This document shows, in pieces, positions 17,660 through 27,085 of a DNA stretch of 64,000 bases. Position 1 is the first letter of the stretch, and each line of letters begins with the position of its first letter. The notes below the pieces were generated by a model. It made no database searches and had not been told where the DNA came from. It saw only the letters and a program-made list of their open reading frames with translations. A program made the position numbers and the translations under genes. This DNA is from Schlegelella_A sp963778525. Lineage in GTDB: Bacteria > Pseudomonadota > Gammaproteobacteria > Burkholderiales > Burkholderiaceae_C. The stretch is from the NCBI GenBank assembly GCA_963778525.1, contig CAVZUJ010000002.1, positions 186,001-250,000 on the forward strand, read 5' to 3'.

Positions 17660-19102
17660 ATGACTGCCGCAACCCTCGCCGCTGAAGGTCGGCTCCCGCA
17701 TCCGGCCGACCATCGCAGCCGCGCCGATCGCGCCTTCTTCGGCCACCCCGCCGGCCTCGGCTGGCTCTCGTTCTGCGAGCTGTGGGAGCGGTTCTCCTTC
17801 TACGGCATGCAGGCGCTGCTGGTGCTCTATCTCACCAACTACCTGTTCCTGCCGCAGAACATCGGGCAGGTCGCCGGCATGGATGCACTGCGCGCCTGGA
17901 TCGAGCGGGCGACCGGCCCGCGCTCGCCGCAGCAGCTGGCCTCCGCCGTCTTCGGGCTCTATGCCGGCCTCGTCTATCTCACGCCGCTCTTCGGCGGCCT
18001 GCTCGCCGACCGCGTCCTCGGCCGCACCAAGACCGTCGTCATCGGCGCGAGCCTGATGGCGCTCGGACATTTCCTGATGGCCTTCGAGTTCAGCTTCCTG
18101 ATCGCGCTGACCTGCCTGCTCATTGGCGTGGGCTGCTTCAAGGGCAACATCGCGGCCCAGGTCGGCGACCTCTACGCGCCCGGCGACAAGCGGCGCGCGA
18201 GCGCATTCCAGATCTTCCTGCTGGCGGTGCAGATCGCGGTGATCCTCGCGCCCATCGTCTGCGGCACGCTCGGCGAGAAAGTGGCCTGGCACTGGGGCTT
18301 CGGCGCTGCCGGCGTCGGCATGCTGATCGGCCTCGCGGTCTATCTCACTGGCCGGCGCTGGCTGCCGCCGGAGCCTCTGCTCGGCACCGCCGGCAAGGCC
18401 GCTGCGCCGCGCAAGGCCATGACCGGCGCGGACAAGGCGCGCGTGGCGCTCCTGGTCGGCCTGATCCCGGTGCTGATGCTGTCCATCGTCGGCAACCAGC
18501 AGTTCAACAATGCCTTCCCGCTTTGGTCGCAGAAGAACATGGACCTCGTCATGTTCGGCTGGCAGGTGCCGGTGACCTGGCTGCAGGCCGTCGATGCCGT
18601 GGTCAGCACCGCGACGATGGCGGGCTCGATCGTCTTCTGGCGCTGGTGGGCGCTGCGCCGGCGCGAGCCCGACGAGCTGATGAAGATGGCGCTCGGCTCG
18701 CTGCTGGCAGCCGGCGGCCCGGCATTGATCGTCATCGCCGCAACCCTGGTCGATAGCACGCACGAGAAGGTGAGCTTCGTCTGGACGCTCGGCTACACCA
18801 TCGTCAACGACCTCGGCTTCGCCAACATCCTGCCGGTCGGGCTGGCCTTGTATTCGCGTGTCGCACCGCAACGCCTGGAAGGCCTCGTGATCGGCGTGTA
18901 CTACCTGCACCTGTTCCTCGGCAACATCTTCGTCGGCTGGCTCGCCGGTTTTCTCGAGACGATGCCGGGCCGCGAGTTCTGGGCCCTCCATGCCGGCCTC
19001 GTCGTGTGTGCCGGGTTGCTGCTCCTCGCCTGTCGCCAGGTGTTCGGCAAGCTCCTGGCTCCGGAGGAGTCGCCGCCTAGTGCAGCGGCCAGGCGCGAAT
19101 GA
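17660..19102 (+). CDS. POT/PTR family proton-dependent oligopeptide symporter
   Basis: Inner-membrane MFS transporter, 480 residues, importing di/tripeptides or related compounds with protons. The family signature E40-LWERFSFYG matches ExxERFxYYG. Further POT features are FGLYAGLVYLTPLFGGLLADRVLGR and KGNIAAQVGDLY. About 14 hydrophobic segments are visible. Complete, no frameshift. Its 3' end overlaps the convergent SLC13-type gene by 26 bp. ATG at 17660 gives the expected N-terminal length. Confidence 0.93.
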   Translation: MTAATLAAEGRLPHPADHRSRADRAFFGHPAGLGWLSFCELWERFSFYGMQALLVLYLTNYLFLPQNIGQVAGMDALRAWIERATGPRSPQQLASAVFGLYAGLVYLTPLFGGLLADRVLGRTKTVVIGASLMALGHFLMAFEFSFLIALTCLLIGVGCFKGNIAAQVGDLYAPGDKRRASAFQIFLLAVQIAVILAPIVCGTLGEKVAWHWGFGAAGVGMLIGLAVYLTGRRWLPPEPLLGTAGKAAAPRKAMTGADKARVALLVGLIPVLMLSIVGNQQFNNAFPLWSQKNMDLVMFGWQVPVTWLQAVDAVVSTATMAGSIVFWRWWALRRREPDELMKMALGSLLAAGGPALIVIAATLVDSTHEKVSFVWTLGYTIVNDLGFANILPVGLALYSRVAPQRLEGLVIGVYYLHLFLGNIFVGWLAGFLETMPGREFWALHAGLVVCAGLLLLACRQVFGKLLAPEESPPSAAARRE

Positions 19103-20849
19103 TCAGCGGCGTGCCCACCAGCAGCACCATCAGCGTCAGCGGCGCTCCGAGACGCCAGTAGTCGCCGAACCGATAGCCGCCCGGGCCCATCACCAGGGTG
19201 TTGTTCTGGTGTCCGATCGGCGTCAGGAAATCGCAGGCACAGCCGAGCGCCACCGCCATCAGGAACGGCTCGGGACGAAATCCGAGGTGCGTCGCAACGC
19301 CCGCCGCGATCGGACCGAGCACCAGCACCGCCGCGGCATGATGGAGAAAGGGCGTCAGCAGCATCGAAGCGAGCAGGATCAGGCCGATCGTGGCGTAGCC
19401 CGGCAGGTGCTGCGCCCCGGCACTCAGTGCGTCGGCGACAAGGCCCGCGGCACCGGTTTCCTTCAACGCCGCGCCGACCGGAATCAGGCAACCGAGCATC
19501 ACGATCACCGGCCACTCGATCGCCTCGTAGGTGTCCTTCAGGCTGATCTGCCGCAGCAGCACGGTGAGCACCGCCGCGCCGAAAAAGGCCACTTCGACAT
19601 CGACGATGCGCAAGCCCACAAGCAACAGCGCAGCCGCCAGCAGGCCGATCGGCACCAGGCCGTTTCGCACCTGGCCGAGCGAGAGATTGCGGTCGGCGAG
19701 CGGCAACAGCCCGAGCTCGGTCACGGACGCGGCGAGGTTCTTCTCCCAGCCCTGCAGGAGCACGACATCGCCGACCTGGAAGCGATGCGCGCGCAGACGC
19801 CCCGCCGTGTTCTTGCCGGCTTGGCGCACCGCGAAGAGGTTGAGTCCGTACTTGTGGCGCAGGCCGAGCGACGCGGGCGTGGCGCCGACGAGCGACGACT
19901 GCGCGGTGACGATGACCTCGACGACCTGCATCTCCTCGCTCTTTTCCGCAGGCCGTGCCAGATCCTTCGAGCCGACGAGCGTGAAGCCGGTCGCTGCCAT
20001 CACCTTGTGCACGACGGTCGTGTCGCCGATGACGACGAGCACGTCGCCGGCGTAGAGGCGCCAGTCCTCTGCGGGCACGTAGCGGCGCCGGCCCTCGCGC
20101 ACGATCCCCGCCACCGAGACCTCGCCGTCGCCGAGCGCTTCGACATCCGCCACGGTCATCGTGGTGGCGCTGTCGCCGGGCACCTGCAGCTCGGTCGAGT
20201 AGCCTTCGATCGAGAACGACTCCTCCGCCGTCTGCTGGCCTTCGCGATGCGGCAGCAGTCGCCAGCCGAACGCAAGAAAGACGACCGCCAGCGTGGTCAG
20301 CGGCAAGCCCACGGCGACGAAGTCGAACAGGCCGAAGGGGGCCTGGCCGAGCTCCTCGCGAACCGTCGAGATGAGGAGATTCGGCGAGGTGCCGATCTTG
20401 GTGATCGTGCCGCCCACCAGCGAGGCGAAGGCGAGCGGCATCAGGTAGATCGAGCGTGGCTGCTTGCTGCGGCGCGCGGTCTGGATCGCGATCGGCAGGA
20501 AGATGCCGAGCGTGCCGACGTTCTTGACGAAGGCCGACAGGTAGCCGACCGCCGCGGCCATGACGCCGATCTGCAGCGACGGCGAGCGAATGCGCTTGAG
20601 GACGGCGCCGACCGAGAGCTCGAGGACGCTCGAGGCCGCGATGGCCCGGCTCACGACCAGCACCGAGGCGATGATGATGATGACCGGATTGGCGAAGCCC
20701 AGGAACGCCTTTGCGCCCGGGACGACGCCCAGGACGATCGCGGCGAGCAGGACGAGCGCGGCGACCACGTCGTAGCGCAGGCGCCCGCTCATGAACAGCG
20801 CGAGCATCGCCCCGACCAGGGCGAAGGACTCGATCTGGTGCAGCGTCAT
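19077..20849 (-). CDS. SLC13/DASS-type anion permease with RCK_C domains
   Basis: 590-residue inner-membrane transporter. The two halves of a divalent anion/sodium symporter flank two soluble RCK_C (TrkA-C) modules (about residues 200-380, e.g. MTVADVEALGDGEVSVAGIVREGRR and VIVTAQSSLVGATPASL...GLNLFAVRQ). The substrate signature appears as GTSPNLLIS near residue 135; a second is VALGCACDFLTPIGHQNN near the end. Likely substrates are sulfate or di/tricarboxylates. Complete. Confidence 0.92.
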   Translation of the reverse strand: MTLHQIESFALVGAMLALFMSGRLRYDVVAALVLLAAIVLGVVPGAKAFLGFANPVIIIIASVLVVSRAIAASSVLELSVGAVLKRIRSPSLQIGVMAAAVGYLSAFVKNVGTLGIFLPIAIQTARRSKQPRSIYLMPLAFASLVGGTITKIGTSPNLLISTVREELGQAPFGLFDFVAVGLPLTTLAVVFLAFGWRLLPHREGQQTAEESFSIEGYSTELQVPGDSATTMTVADVEALGDGEVSVAGIVREGRRRYVPAEDWRLYAGDVLVVIGDTTVVHKVMAATGFTLVGSKDLARPAEKSEEMQVVEVIVTAQSSLVGATPASLGLRHKYGLNLFAVRQAGKNTAGRLRAHRFQVGDVVLLQGWEKNLAASVTELGLLPLADRNLSLGQVRNGLVPIGLLAAALLLVGLRIVDVEVAFFGAAVLTVLLRQISLKDTYEAIEWPVIVMLGCLIPVGAALKETGAAGLVADALSAGAQHLPGYATIGLILLASMLLTPFLHHAAAVLVLGPIAAGVATHLGFRPEPFLMAVALGCACDFLTPIGHQNNTLVMGPGGYRFGDYWRLGAPLTLMVLLVGTPLIIRAWPLH

Positions 20850-20916
20850 GCCGAAATGCCGGCGAACCGCGCCGGCGCTGCCGCGACGCGCGCCGATTCC
20901 TCGTCGCCGCTCGCGC

Positions 20917-21186
20917 TCAGATGCCCATGGAGCTCAGCATCTCCATGACCTCGTTCACGAGCGCGGAGATCCTGGGATGCGATGCCTCGAAATCGAGGGT
21001 CGAGGTCTTCAGCCGTTCGCCGAGCGATCCGTCGGGGCTGGCGCGCTTCGGGTCCGCCATCCGCTGCTCGATCTCCTGGACCAGCGCCTCGAGACGCTGC
21101 CTGGCCGTTGCGTCGGCCCCGTCGAGGGCTGCGATCGCGGCGCGAAGCCTGCCCACCGAATCGTCTACTTGCTTGCCGTCCGTCAT
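20917..21186 (-). CDS. DUF4404 family protein
   Basis: 89 residues, cytoplasmic, mostly helical. The C-terminal segment DFEASHPRISALVNEVMEMLSSMGI is the conserved part of DUF4404. No function is known for the family. Divergent from cyoA with a 161-bp spacer. Confidence 0.85.
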   Translation of the reverse strand: MTDGKQVDDSVGRLRAAIAALDGADATARQRLEALVQEIEQRMADPKRASPDGSLGERLKTSTLDFEASHPRISALVNEVMEMLSSMGI

Positions 21187-21347
21187 ATCGGTGTGTTCTT
21201 TCGCGCCGCGCGCTTCGCTGTCTGTCGATCATTCTCGCAGGCAAATGCAGGCGCCGATTTGCGTCGCTGCCGGCGCCAAACGTGGCAAGCTTCGTCCTGC
21301 TTTCTCCAGCCCTCGCGGTCGGACAAAGCGGCGGCGGTGTCGACCCG

Positions 21348-22235
21348 ATGAAACTTCCTTCCTCCTCAGCCTGCGCCGCGGCCGCCGTGCTGCTGGCAGG
21401 CTGCATGCCTGCAGTGCTCGACCCGCGCGGCCCGGTCGGCGCTGCCGACCGCACGATCCTGATCGACTCGCTGGCCATCATGCTCGCCATCGGCGTGCCG
21501 ACGATCGTGGCGACGCTGGCCTTCGCCTGGTGGTTCCGGGCCTCGAACTCGAAGGCGCGGCACTTGCCGGACTGGTCCTTCTCCGGCCAGGTCGAGCTTG
21601 TGGTGTGGTCGATCCCGGTGATGGTGGTCATCCTGCTCGGCGGCGTCGCCTGGATCGGCTCGCATCAGCTCGACCCGGCCGAGCCGCTGCGCTCGAACGT
21701 CAAGGCGCTCGACGTGCAGGTCGTCTCGCTCGACTGGAAATGGCTCTTCATCTATCCGGAGCAAGGTGTGGCGAGCGTCAACGAGCTGGTGGTGCCGGCC
21801 GGTGTGCCGCTGCACTTCACGCTCACCTCGGCGAGCGTGATGAACACCTTCTTCGTGCCGCAGCTCGGCAGCATGATCTACACCATGAACGGCATGGCGA
21901 CCGAGCTGAACCTGCAGGCCGACGAGCCCGGCACGTACCCGGGCCTGTCGGGCCATTTCAGCGGCGACGGCTTTTCCGACATGCACTTCGAGGTGCGCGC
22001 GCTGCCGGCCGACGCCTTCGCGACCTGGGTCGCGTCGACGCGAGGCAAAGGCCCCGTGCTCGACGGCGCGAGCTACGCCGCGCTGGCGCGCCAGAGCATC
22101 AAGGTGCCGCCGATGACTTTCGGCAGCGTCGAGGCCGATCTGTTTCGCCACGTCGTGACGCAGAAGCTGGCGCCGGGCCCGGGACCGGACACCGAGCACA
22201 CCGGCGCCGTCGAAGCGCCGGCGTCGGGCCACTGA
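21348..22235 (+). CDS. cyoA: Cytochrome o ubiquinol oxidase subunit II
   Basis: Membrane-anchored subunit of a heme-copper quinol oxidase, about 295 residues. The N-terminus has a lipobox (AVLLAGC), then two transmembrane helices and a periplasmic cupredoxin domain. The CuA ligands of cytochrome c oxidases are absent: the loop reads SVMNTFFVPQLGSMIYTMNGM, as in CyoA, so electrons come from quinol. ATG at 21348 places the lipobox at the right distance. cyoB starts 2 bp after the stop. Confidence 0.94.
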   Translation: MKLPSSSACAAAAVLLAGCMPAVLDPRGPVGAADRTILIDSLAIMLAIGVPTIVATLAFAWWFRASNSKARHLPDWSFSGQVELVVWSIPVMVVILLGGVAWIGSHQLDPAEPLRSNVKALDVQVVSLDWKWLFIYPEQGVASVNELVVPAGVPLHFTLTSASVMNTFFVPQLGSMIYTMNGMATELNLQADEPGTYPGLSGHFSGDGFSDMHFEVRALPADAFATWVASTRGKGPVLDGASYAALARQSIKVPPMTFGSVEADLFRHVVTQKLAPGPGPDTEHTGAVEAPASGH

Positions 22236-22236
22236 C

Positions 22237-24144
22237 ATGTGGCTCGGCAAGCTCACCTGGGCGGCGGTCCCCTTCGATCAGCCGATCGTGATGGTGGCGT
22301 CGGCGATCGTCGCCGTGGCGATCACCGGCGTGCTGGCCTGGATCGTGATCAAGGGCCATCTGCCCTACCTCTGGCGGGAGTGGATCACCAGCGTCGATCA
22401 CAAGCGCATCGGCGTGATGTACGTGCTGCTGGCGCTGGTGATGCTGCTGCGCGGCTTCGCCGACGCGCTGCTGATGCGATCGCAGCAGGCCGTCGCCTTC
22501 CATGCCGCAGGCTACCTGCCGCCCGAGCACTACGACCAGATCTTCACGGCGCACGGCACGATGATGATCTTCTTCGTCGCCATGCCCTTCGTCATCGGCC
22601 TGATGAATTTCGTCGTGCCGCTGCAGCTCGGCGCCCGCGACGTCGCCTTCCCGACGCTCAACTCGGTCGGCTTCTGGCTCACCGCCACCGGCGCCTTGCT
22701 GGTCAACATCTCGCTGATCGTCGGCGAGTTCGCGCGCACCGGCTGGCTGCCCTATCCGCCGCTCTCGGAGCTGGCCTACTCGCCTGGCGTCGGCGTCGAC
22801 TACTACCTCTGGGCCCTGCAGATCTCGGGGGTCGGCACGCTGCTTTCGGGGATCAACCTCGTGACCACGGTGCTGAAGGTGCGCGCACCGGGCATGAGCT
22901 ATCTGCGCATGCCGATGTTCTGCTGGACGACGCTGGCCTCGAACCTGCTCATCGTCGCCGCCTTCCCGATCCTGACTGCCACCTTCGCGATGCTGCTGCT
23001 CGACCGCTATCTCGGCTTTCACTTCTTCACGAACGAAGGCGGCGGCAACCTGATGATGTTCATGAACCTCATCTGGGCCTGGGGCCACCCGGAGGTCTAC
23101 ATCCTGATCCTGCCGGCCTTCGGCATCTTCTCGGAGGTGGCATCGACCTTCTCCGGCAAGCCGCTGTTCGGCTACCGCTCGATGGTGATCGCGACGATGG
23201 CGATCTGCATCATCTCGTTCATGGTCTGGCTGCACCATTTCTTCACCATGGGCGCCGGTGCCGACGTCAACGCGGTCTTCGGCATCGCGACGATGGTGAT
23301 CGCCGTGCCGACCGGTGTGAAGATCTTCAACTGGCTGTTCACGATGTACGGCGGCCGCATCCGCTTCAAGGCGCCGATGCTCTGGACGGTCGGCTTCATG
23401 GTCACCTTCGTGATCGGCGGCATGACCGGCGTGCTGCTCGCGGTTCCGCCGGCCGACTTCGTGCTGCACAACAGCCTCTTTCTGGTCGCCCACTTCCACA
23501 ACGTCATCATCGGCGGCGTGCTCTTCGGCGCCTTCGCCGGCTACGAGTACTGGTTCCCCAAGGCGTTCGGCTTCAGGCTGCACGAGGGCCTGGGCAAGGC
23601 GGCGTTCTGGTTCTGGATCGTCGGCTTCTACGTCGCCTTCATGCCGCTCTACTGGCTCGGCCTCATGGGCATGACGCGCCGCATGCAGCACTACGACGTG
23701 CCCGGCTGGCAGCCGTGGCTGCTGGTCGCGGCAGCGGGCGCGGGGCTGATCTTCATCGGCATCGTGCTGCAGGTCGTGCAGCTCGGCTACAGCATCCGCC
23801 AGCGCGCGCAGCTGCGCGACGGCACCGGCGATCCGTGGAACGGCCGCTCGCTCGAATGGTCGACACCGTCGCCGCCGCCGATGTTCAACTTCGCGGCGAT
23901 GCCGAACGTCGAAGGCGAAGAGGCCTACTGGCTGATCAAGCAGCACGCGATCGAGAAGAACGCGATGCGGCCCGAGCCCGAATACGCCGACATCCACATG
24001 CCGCGCAACAGCGCCGTCGGCTTCATCTGCGCCTTCTTCGCGACGATCATGGGCTTCGCCCTGATCTGGCACATCTGGTGGCTGGTCGGCTTCGCCTTCG
24101 TCTGCGCCTATGCGACCTTCGTCGTCGTTCGCCTGGCGCGATGA
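22237..24144 (+). CDS. cyoB: Cytochrome o ubiquinol oxidase subunit I
   Basis: Catalytic proton-pumping subunit with about 14-15 helices. Heme and CuB ligands are clear: FTAHGTMMIFF, AWGHPEVYILI (His-Tyr cross-link region), WLHHFFTMG and VAHFHNVIIGG. The open frame stops at 24144 after FVVVRLAR, but a one-base shift near 24133 continues with FAWRDEHEELIPAARVAEIDRANR, the expected CyoB tail, running on to about 24245 next to the cyoC start. The true protein is probably about 665 residues. Confidence 0.94.
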   Translation: MWLGKLTWAAVPFDQPIVMVASAIVAVAITGVLAWIVIKGHLPYLWREWITSVDHKRIGVMYVLLALVMLLRGFADALLMRSQQAVAFHAAGYLPPEHYDQIFTAHGTMMIFFVAMPFVIGLMNFVVPLQLGARDVAFPTLNSVGFWLTATGALLVNISLIVGEFARTGWLPYPPLSELAYSPGVGVDYYLWALQISGVGTLLSGINLVTTVLKVRAPGMSYLRMPMFCWTTLASNLLIVAAFPILTATFAMLLLDRYLGFHFFTNEGGGNLMMFMNLIWAWGHPEVYILILPAFGIFSEVASTFSGKPLFGYRSMVIATMAICIISFMVWLHHFFTMGAGADVNAVFGIATMVIAVPTGVKIFNWLFTMYGGRIRFKAPMLWTVGFMVTFVIGGMTGVLLAVPPADFVLHNSLFLVAHFHNVIIGGVLFGAFAGYEYWFPKAFGFRLHEGLGKAAFWFWIVGFYVAFMPLYWLGLMGMTRRMQHYDVPGWQPWLLVAAAGAGLIFIGIVLQVVQLGYSIRQRAQLRDGTGDPWNGRSLEWSTPSPPPMFNFAAMPNVEGEEAYWLIKQHAIEKNAMRPEPEYADIHMPRNSAVGFICAFFATIMGFALIWHIWWLVGFAFVCAYATFVVVRLAR

Positions 24145-24241
24145 GCATGAAGAGCTGATCCCGGCGGCGCGCGTGGCCGAGATCGACCGCGCCAACCGCA
24201 GCGCGCGCCTGGACGCGCTGGCCCGACCTGAAGGCCGCGAC

Positions 24242-24911
24242 ATGAGCGCCGCGCAAGCCACCTTGTCCGCCCCGGGCTCGTCGGCCGGCCGGGGCCAGGG
24301 CCACGGCCACGCCGCCGGCCTCTCCGAAGACGCGCAGCACGGCGCCTCGAAGCGGATCGTCGTCGCCTTCGGCTTCTGGATCTTCCTGATCAGCGACATC
24401 ATCCTGTTCGCCGCGCTCTTCGCCACCTACGCCGTGCTCACCGACAGCACCGCCGGCGGCCCGAGCGGCCGCGACCTGTTCGATCTGCGCACGGTCGCCA
24501 TCGAAACCGGCTGCCTGCTGACCTCGACGGTGTTCTGCGGCCTGGCGGGCATCGGCGCGCAGGCACAGGCGCAAGCGCCTGTTCTATGGCGCGATGGCCG
24601 TCACCTTCGTGCTCGGTGCGACCTTCGTCGCGATCGAGCTGCACGAGTTCGCGGCCATGATCGACGAGGGCGCCGGCCCGACGCGCAGCGCCTTCCTGTC
24701 GGCATTCTTCGCCCTGATCGGATGCCACGGCCTGCACGTCACGCGCCGGCCTGCTGTGGCTGCTGACGATGATGGCGCAGGTCTACGCCAAGGGCTTTCG
24801 CGCCGACATCCTGCGCCGCCTGCTCTGCTTCGCCCTGTTCTGGCACACCCTCGACATCATCTGGGTGGCGCTGTTCAGCCTGGTCTATCTGGTGGGAGTG
24901 GCACGCGATGA
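24242..24911 (+). CDS. cyoC: Cytochrome o ubiquinol oxidase subunit III (frameshifted)
   Basis: Five-helix subunit III, about 220 residues. Pieces: the His-rich head GQGHGHAAGLSEDAQ, FGFWIFLISDIILFAALFATYAVL, ETGCLLTSTVFCGLAG; after a break near 24575, FVLGATFVAIELHEFAAMI and FFALIGCHGLHV; after another near 24745, MMAQVYAKGF and FWHTLDIIWVALFSLVYL. The stop at 24911 overlaps the cyoD ATG. Confidence 0.9.
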
Positions 24912-25291
24912 GCGACATCGCGGCGAGCGGCGACATCGCCCCGGGCGACGAGGGCGGCGCGCCCGACATCCGGCGCGCCGTCTACGGCTATCTTCTCGGC
25001 TTCGCGCTGGCGACGCTGCTCACCGCCGTGTCGTTCTACATCGCCCGCAGCACCCTGGTCTGGGAGCCGAGCATCCCGATCGCGCTCTCGGTCCTGGCGA
25101 TCGCGCAGATGGGCGTGCACCTGGTCTTCTTCCTCCATCTCACCTCCGGGCCCGACAACGTCAACAACGTCATGGCCCTGGCCTTCGGCCTGCTGATCGT
25201 GATGCTGCTGGTGTTCGGCTCGCTCTGGATCATGGCGCACATGAATCACAACATGATGCCGATGGAGCGGATCATGCAGATGCAGCGCTGA
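24908..25291 (+). CDS. cyoD: Cytochrome o ubiquinol oxidase subunit IV
   Basis: 127 residues with three transmembrane helices: YLLGFALATLLTAVSFYIA, PIALSVLAIAQMGVHLVFFLHL and ALAFGLLIVMLLVFGSLWIMAHM. The HLVFFLHL core and the final HMNHNM are typical of CyoD. It assists assembly of the CuB site. Last gene of the cyo operon; no protoheme farnesyltransferase (cyoE) follows. Confidence 0.93.
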   Translation: MSDIAASGDIAPGDEGGAPDIRRAVYGYLLGFALATLLTAVSFYIARSTLVWEPSIPIALSVLAIAQMGVHLVFFLHLTSGPDNVNNVMALAFGLLIVMLLVFGSLWIMAHMNHNMMPMERIMQMQR

Positions 25292-25345
25292 CGCGCCGTT
25301 GTCCGCGAGTCGCGCCGCTCGCCGCCTGGCGCGCCGCGGTCGCGG

Positions 25346-26281
25346 TCAGGCCATCGGCTTGGTCAGGTAGACCCCTTCGCGCCCGACGATGGCGGTGCGC
25401 GCCGGCATGAAGATCGTGCAGTCGTCGCACAGGGCGCGGATCTCGAGCGCGCCATCGGTGGCGATGAGCTCGCCGTTGGCGAAGGTCTCGAAGCCGATGC
25501 AGGGCCGAACGAAGGCGAAGCTCTCGTTCTGGATCACGTGCGTGCGCAACAGCTCGAAGCGGCGCGGCGGCACGGAGGGCGCGGGTACCGGCCGGTCGAT
25601 CAGGCCGAAGTGGCCGAGGAAATCGAGCGCGACTTCGGTCGCCAGGTCGGCGCTCGCCTGCTTGAAGTGCTGGCCGCACTCGACGACGAGGGCCGCGCCC
25701 GAACCGTCGGCGCGGCCATGCGAGCCGTGCTGGATGAGCGGCGTGCCCGAGCCCAGGCCGGCCGGCATGACCAGGTGCACCTGCGGTCGCGGCAGGGCGC
25801 GGGCGACGGCGGCGTTGCGCTCGAACGAGGGGTAGACCCAGAACGGCACCACGTCCTGGCTCGTCGAGTGGATGTCGAGGATGTGCTCGGCCGCCGCCAC
25901 CGCCGGGCGCATCTCGCGCGCGCGTCGCAGCTCGACACTGTCCTCGCCGCCGTCGAGCTGCGCCGCCGACCAGATGCGATTGAGGTTGTGCGTGATCAGG
26001 CGACTCTCGAAGGGCTTGGCCGGATCGAAGGTCTCGTAGGCCGCGACGTTGGCGAAGCTCAGGGTCAGCGTGCCGATCTTCGGCCGCACGCCGCTGTCGA
26101 GCAGGTGGCACACGGCCACCATGCCGCAGAACTCGTTGCCGTGGGTCAGGCCGTTGATCATCACGTGCGGGCCCGGGCGGCCCGATTCGAAGCGATGCAC
26201 GTAGTCGATGCCGGTGTTGCCGGCGCGATAGGCCGACAGGTCGCGGGGCATGACTTCGAAGGCCGGGAGAGGGGAGCTCAT
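25346..26281 (-). CDS. Succinylglutamate desuccinylase/aspartoacylase family zinc hydrolase
   Basis: 311 residues. The zinc site is visible: NGLTHGNEFCG (His and Glu ligands) and LDIHSTSQD (third ligand). RIW after THNLN matches the ESRLxxxDLNRxF region of the family. VVECGQHF supplies the catalytic Glu region. It would cleave an N-acyl amino acid or a similar amide. Not part of an obvious operon; it starts divergently from a small ORF. Complete. Confidence 0.88.
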   Translation of the reverse strand: MSSPLPAFEVMPRDLSAYRAGNTGIDYVHRFESGRPGPHVMINGLTHGNEFCGMVAVCHLLDSGVRPKIGTLTLSFANVAAYETFDPAKPFESRLITHNLNRIWSAAQLDGGEDSVELRRAREMRPAVAAAEHILDIHSTSQDVVPFWVYPSFERNAAVARALPRPQVHLVMPAGLGSGTPLIQHGSHGRADGSGAALVVECGQHFKQASADLATEVALDFLGHFGLIDRPVPAPSVPPRRFELLRTHVIQNESFAFVRPCIGFETFANGELIATDGALEIRALCDDCTIFMPARTAIVGREGVYLTKPMA

Positions 26282-26385
26282 GATCGTTCCGTTCTGCAGC
26301 GTGTGGATGGCCTCGCCCGCGCGCCGGACCGCATGCGCCGGGCACGCAACCTGCCGGGGAGCAGCGCAGGACTGCGGAGCTGGCA

Positions 26386-26631
26386 ATGGCAAGACCTGAA
26401 GAGGAACGATACAGCGATCTGTTGCGCCATCTGGCGAGCCCGTCCAGCGGCGCCGATGCCGCCGAGCTGGCGGCCGCGGTGCGCGAGGTGCAGCACCTGT
26501 ATTCGATGGGTCATATCACCCACTGGCAAGTCAAGCAGGCCGAAGAGGCGTATGCCGCGACCGTGCAGCGCATGCCGGACCTCGGCCCGCCGAAGTCCCC
26601 CGAGACGCGCGCCGACGAGCGCCACGGCTAG
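26386..26631 (+). CDS. Small hypothetical protein
   Basis: 81 residues, polar and helical (ELAAAVREVQHLYSMGHITHWQVKQAEEAYAA). No signal or membrane segment. Function unknown. It is divergent from the zinc hydrolase, and its length and codon use support it moderately. Confidence 0.6.
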   Translation: MARPEEERYSDLLRHLASPSSGADAAELAAAVREVQHLYSMGHITHWQVKQAEEAYAATVQRMPDLGPPKSPETRADERHG

Positions 26632-26804
26632 CGGCGCCGGCCTTCGCCGCCGGCCCGCGTCGCGGGCCTGAGCGATGCGCTCGGGCCAGGCTGACCCCCT
26701 CGAATCAGGGGCGATGTTTTTGCGGATAGGCATCGCGCCGCTTCGCGCCTTCAATCGTGGCTCACTCTCGGCTGCCGAACGCGAGGTTCGACGCAGGGTG
26801 ACTC

Positions 26805-26987
26805 GTGAAAACACTCTTCATCCTGGTTCTCGCCGCGCTCTGTTCGCCTGCGCTCGCCGTGCGCGCGACGGCGAGCGCCACCATCGTCGTGCCGGCGCGC
26901 CTGGCGTCGATCACGCCGAGCCTGGCCGTCGCCGTGAGCACCGTCCAGGACGGCGCCTACGCGCACGTCACCATCGAGTTCAATTGA
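26805..26987 (+). CDS. Short exported peptide
   Basis: 60 residues from a GTG start: a clear signal peptide (KTLFILVLAALCSPALAVRA) and about 40 mature residues (TASATIVVPARLASITPSLAVAV...TIEFN). The opening of the mature part resembles the start of DUF4402-type or pilin-like repeats, but it is too short to assign. A 173-bp spacer lies before it, holding a GGCCCGCG/CGCGGGCC hairpin (26652-26668). Confidence 0.55.
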   Translation: MKTLFILVLAALCSPALAVRATASATIVVPARLASITPSLAVAVSTVQDGAYAHVTIEFN

Positions 26988-27085
26988 TGTCCTGACGAGC
27001 GGCGTGCTCGGTTGCCGATCGAGGCAACGAGCACGGAGGGCAAAGGGCTCATGGTCGGCCGCCACAGCCTCGATGCGGCGCGACA

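Noticed and set aside
22099..24426. 775-codon minus-strand open frame
   Set aside because: Lies opposite cyoB, whose motifs are all intact; composition rich in R, D, H, Q as in shadows.
22237..24911. CyoB-CyoC fusion protein
   Set aside because: After the shift the two are in one frame, but a further shift before the cyoC ATG would restore the usual ATGA overlap; sequence error is the simpler reading.
26652..26668. Terminator at GGCCCGCG/CGCGGGCC
   Set aside because: The stem is perfect but the loop would be very small and no T-tract follows.
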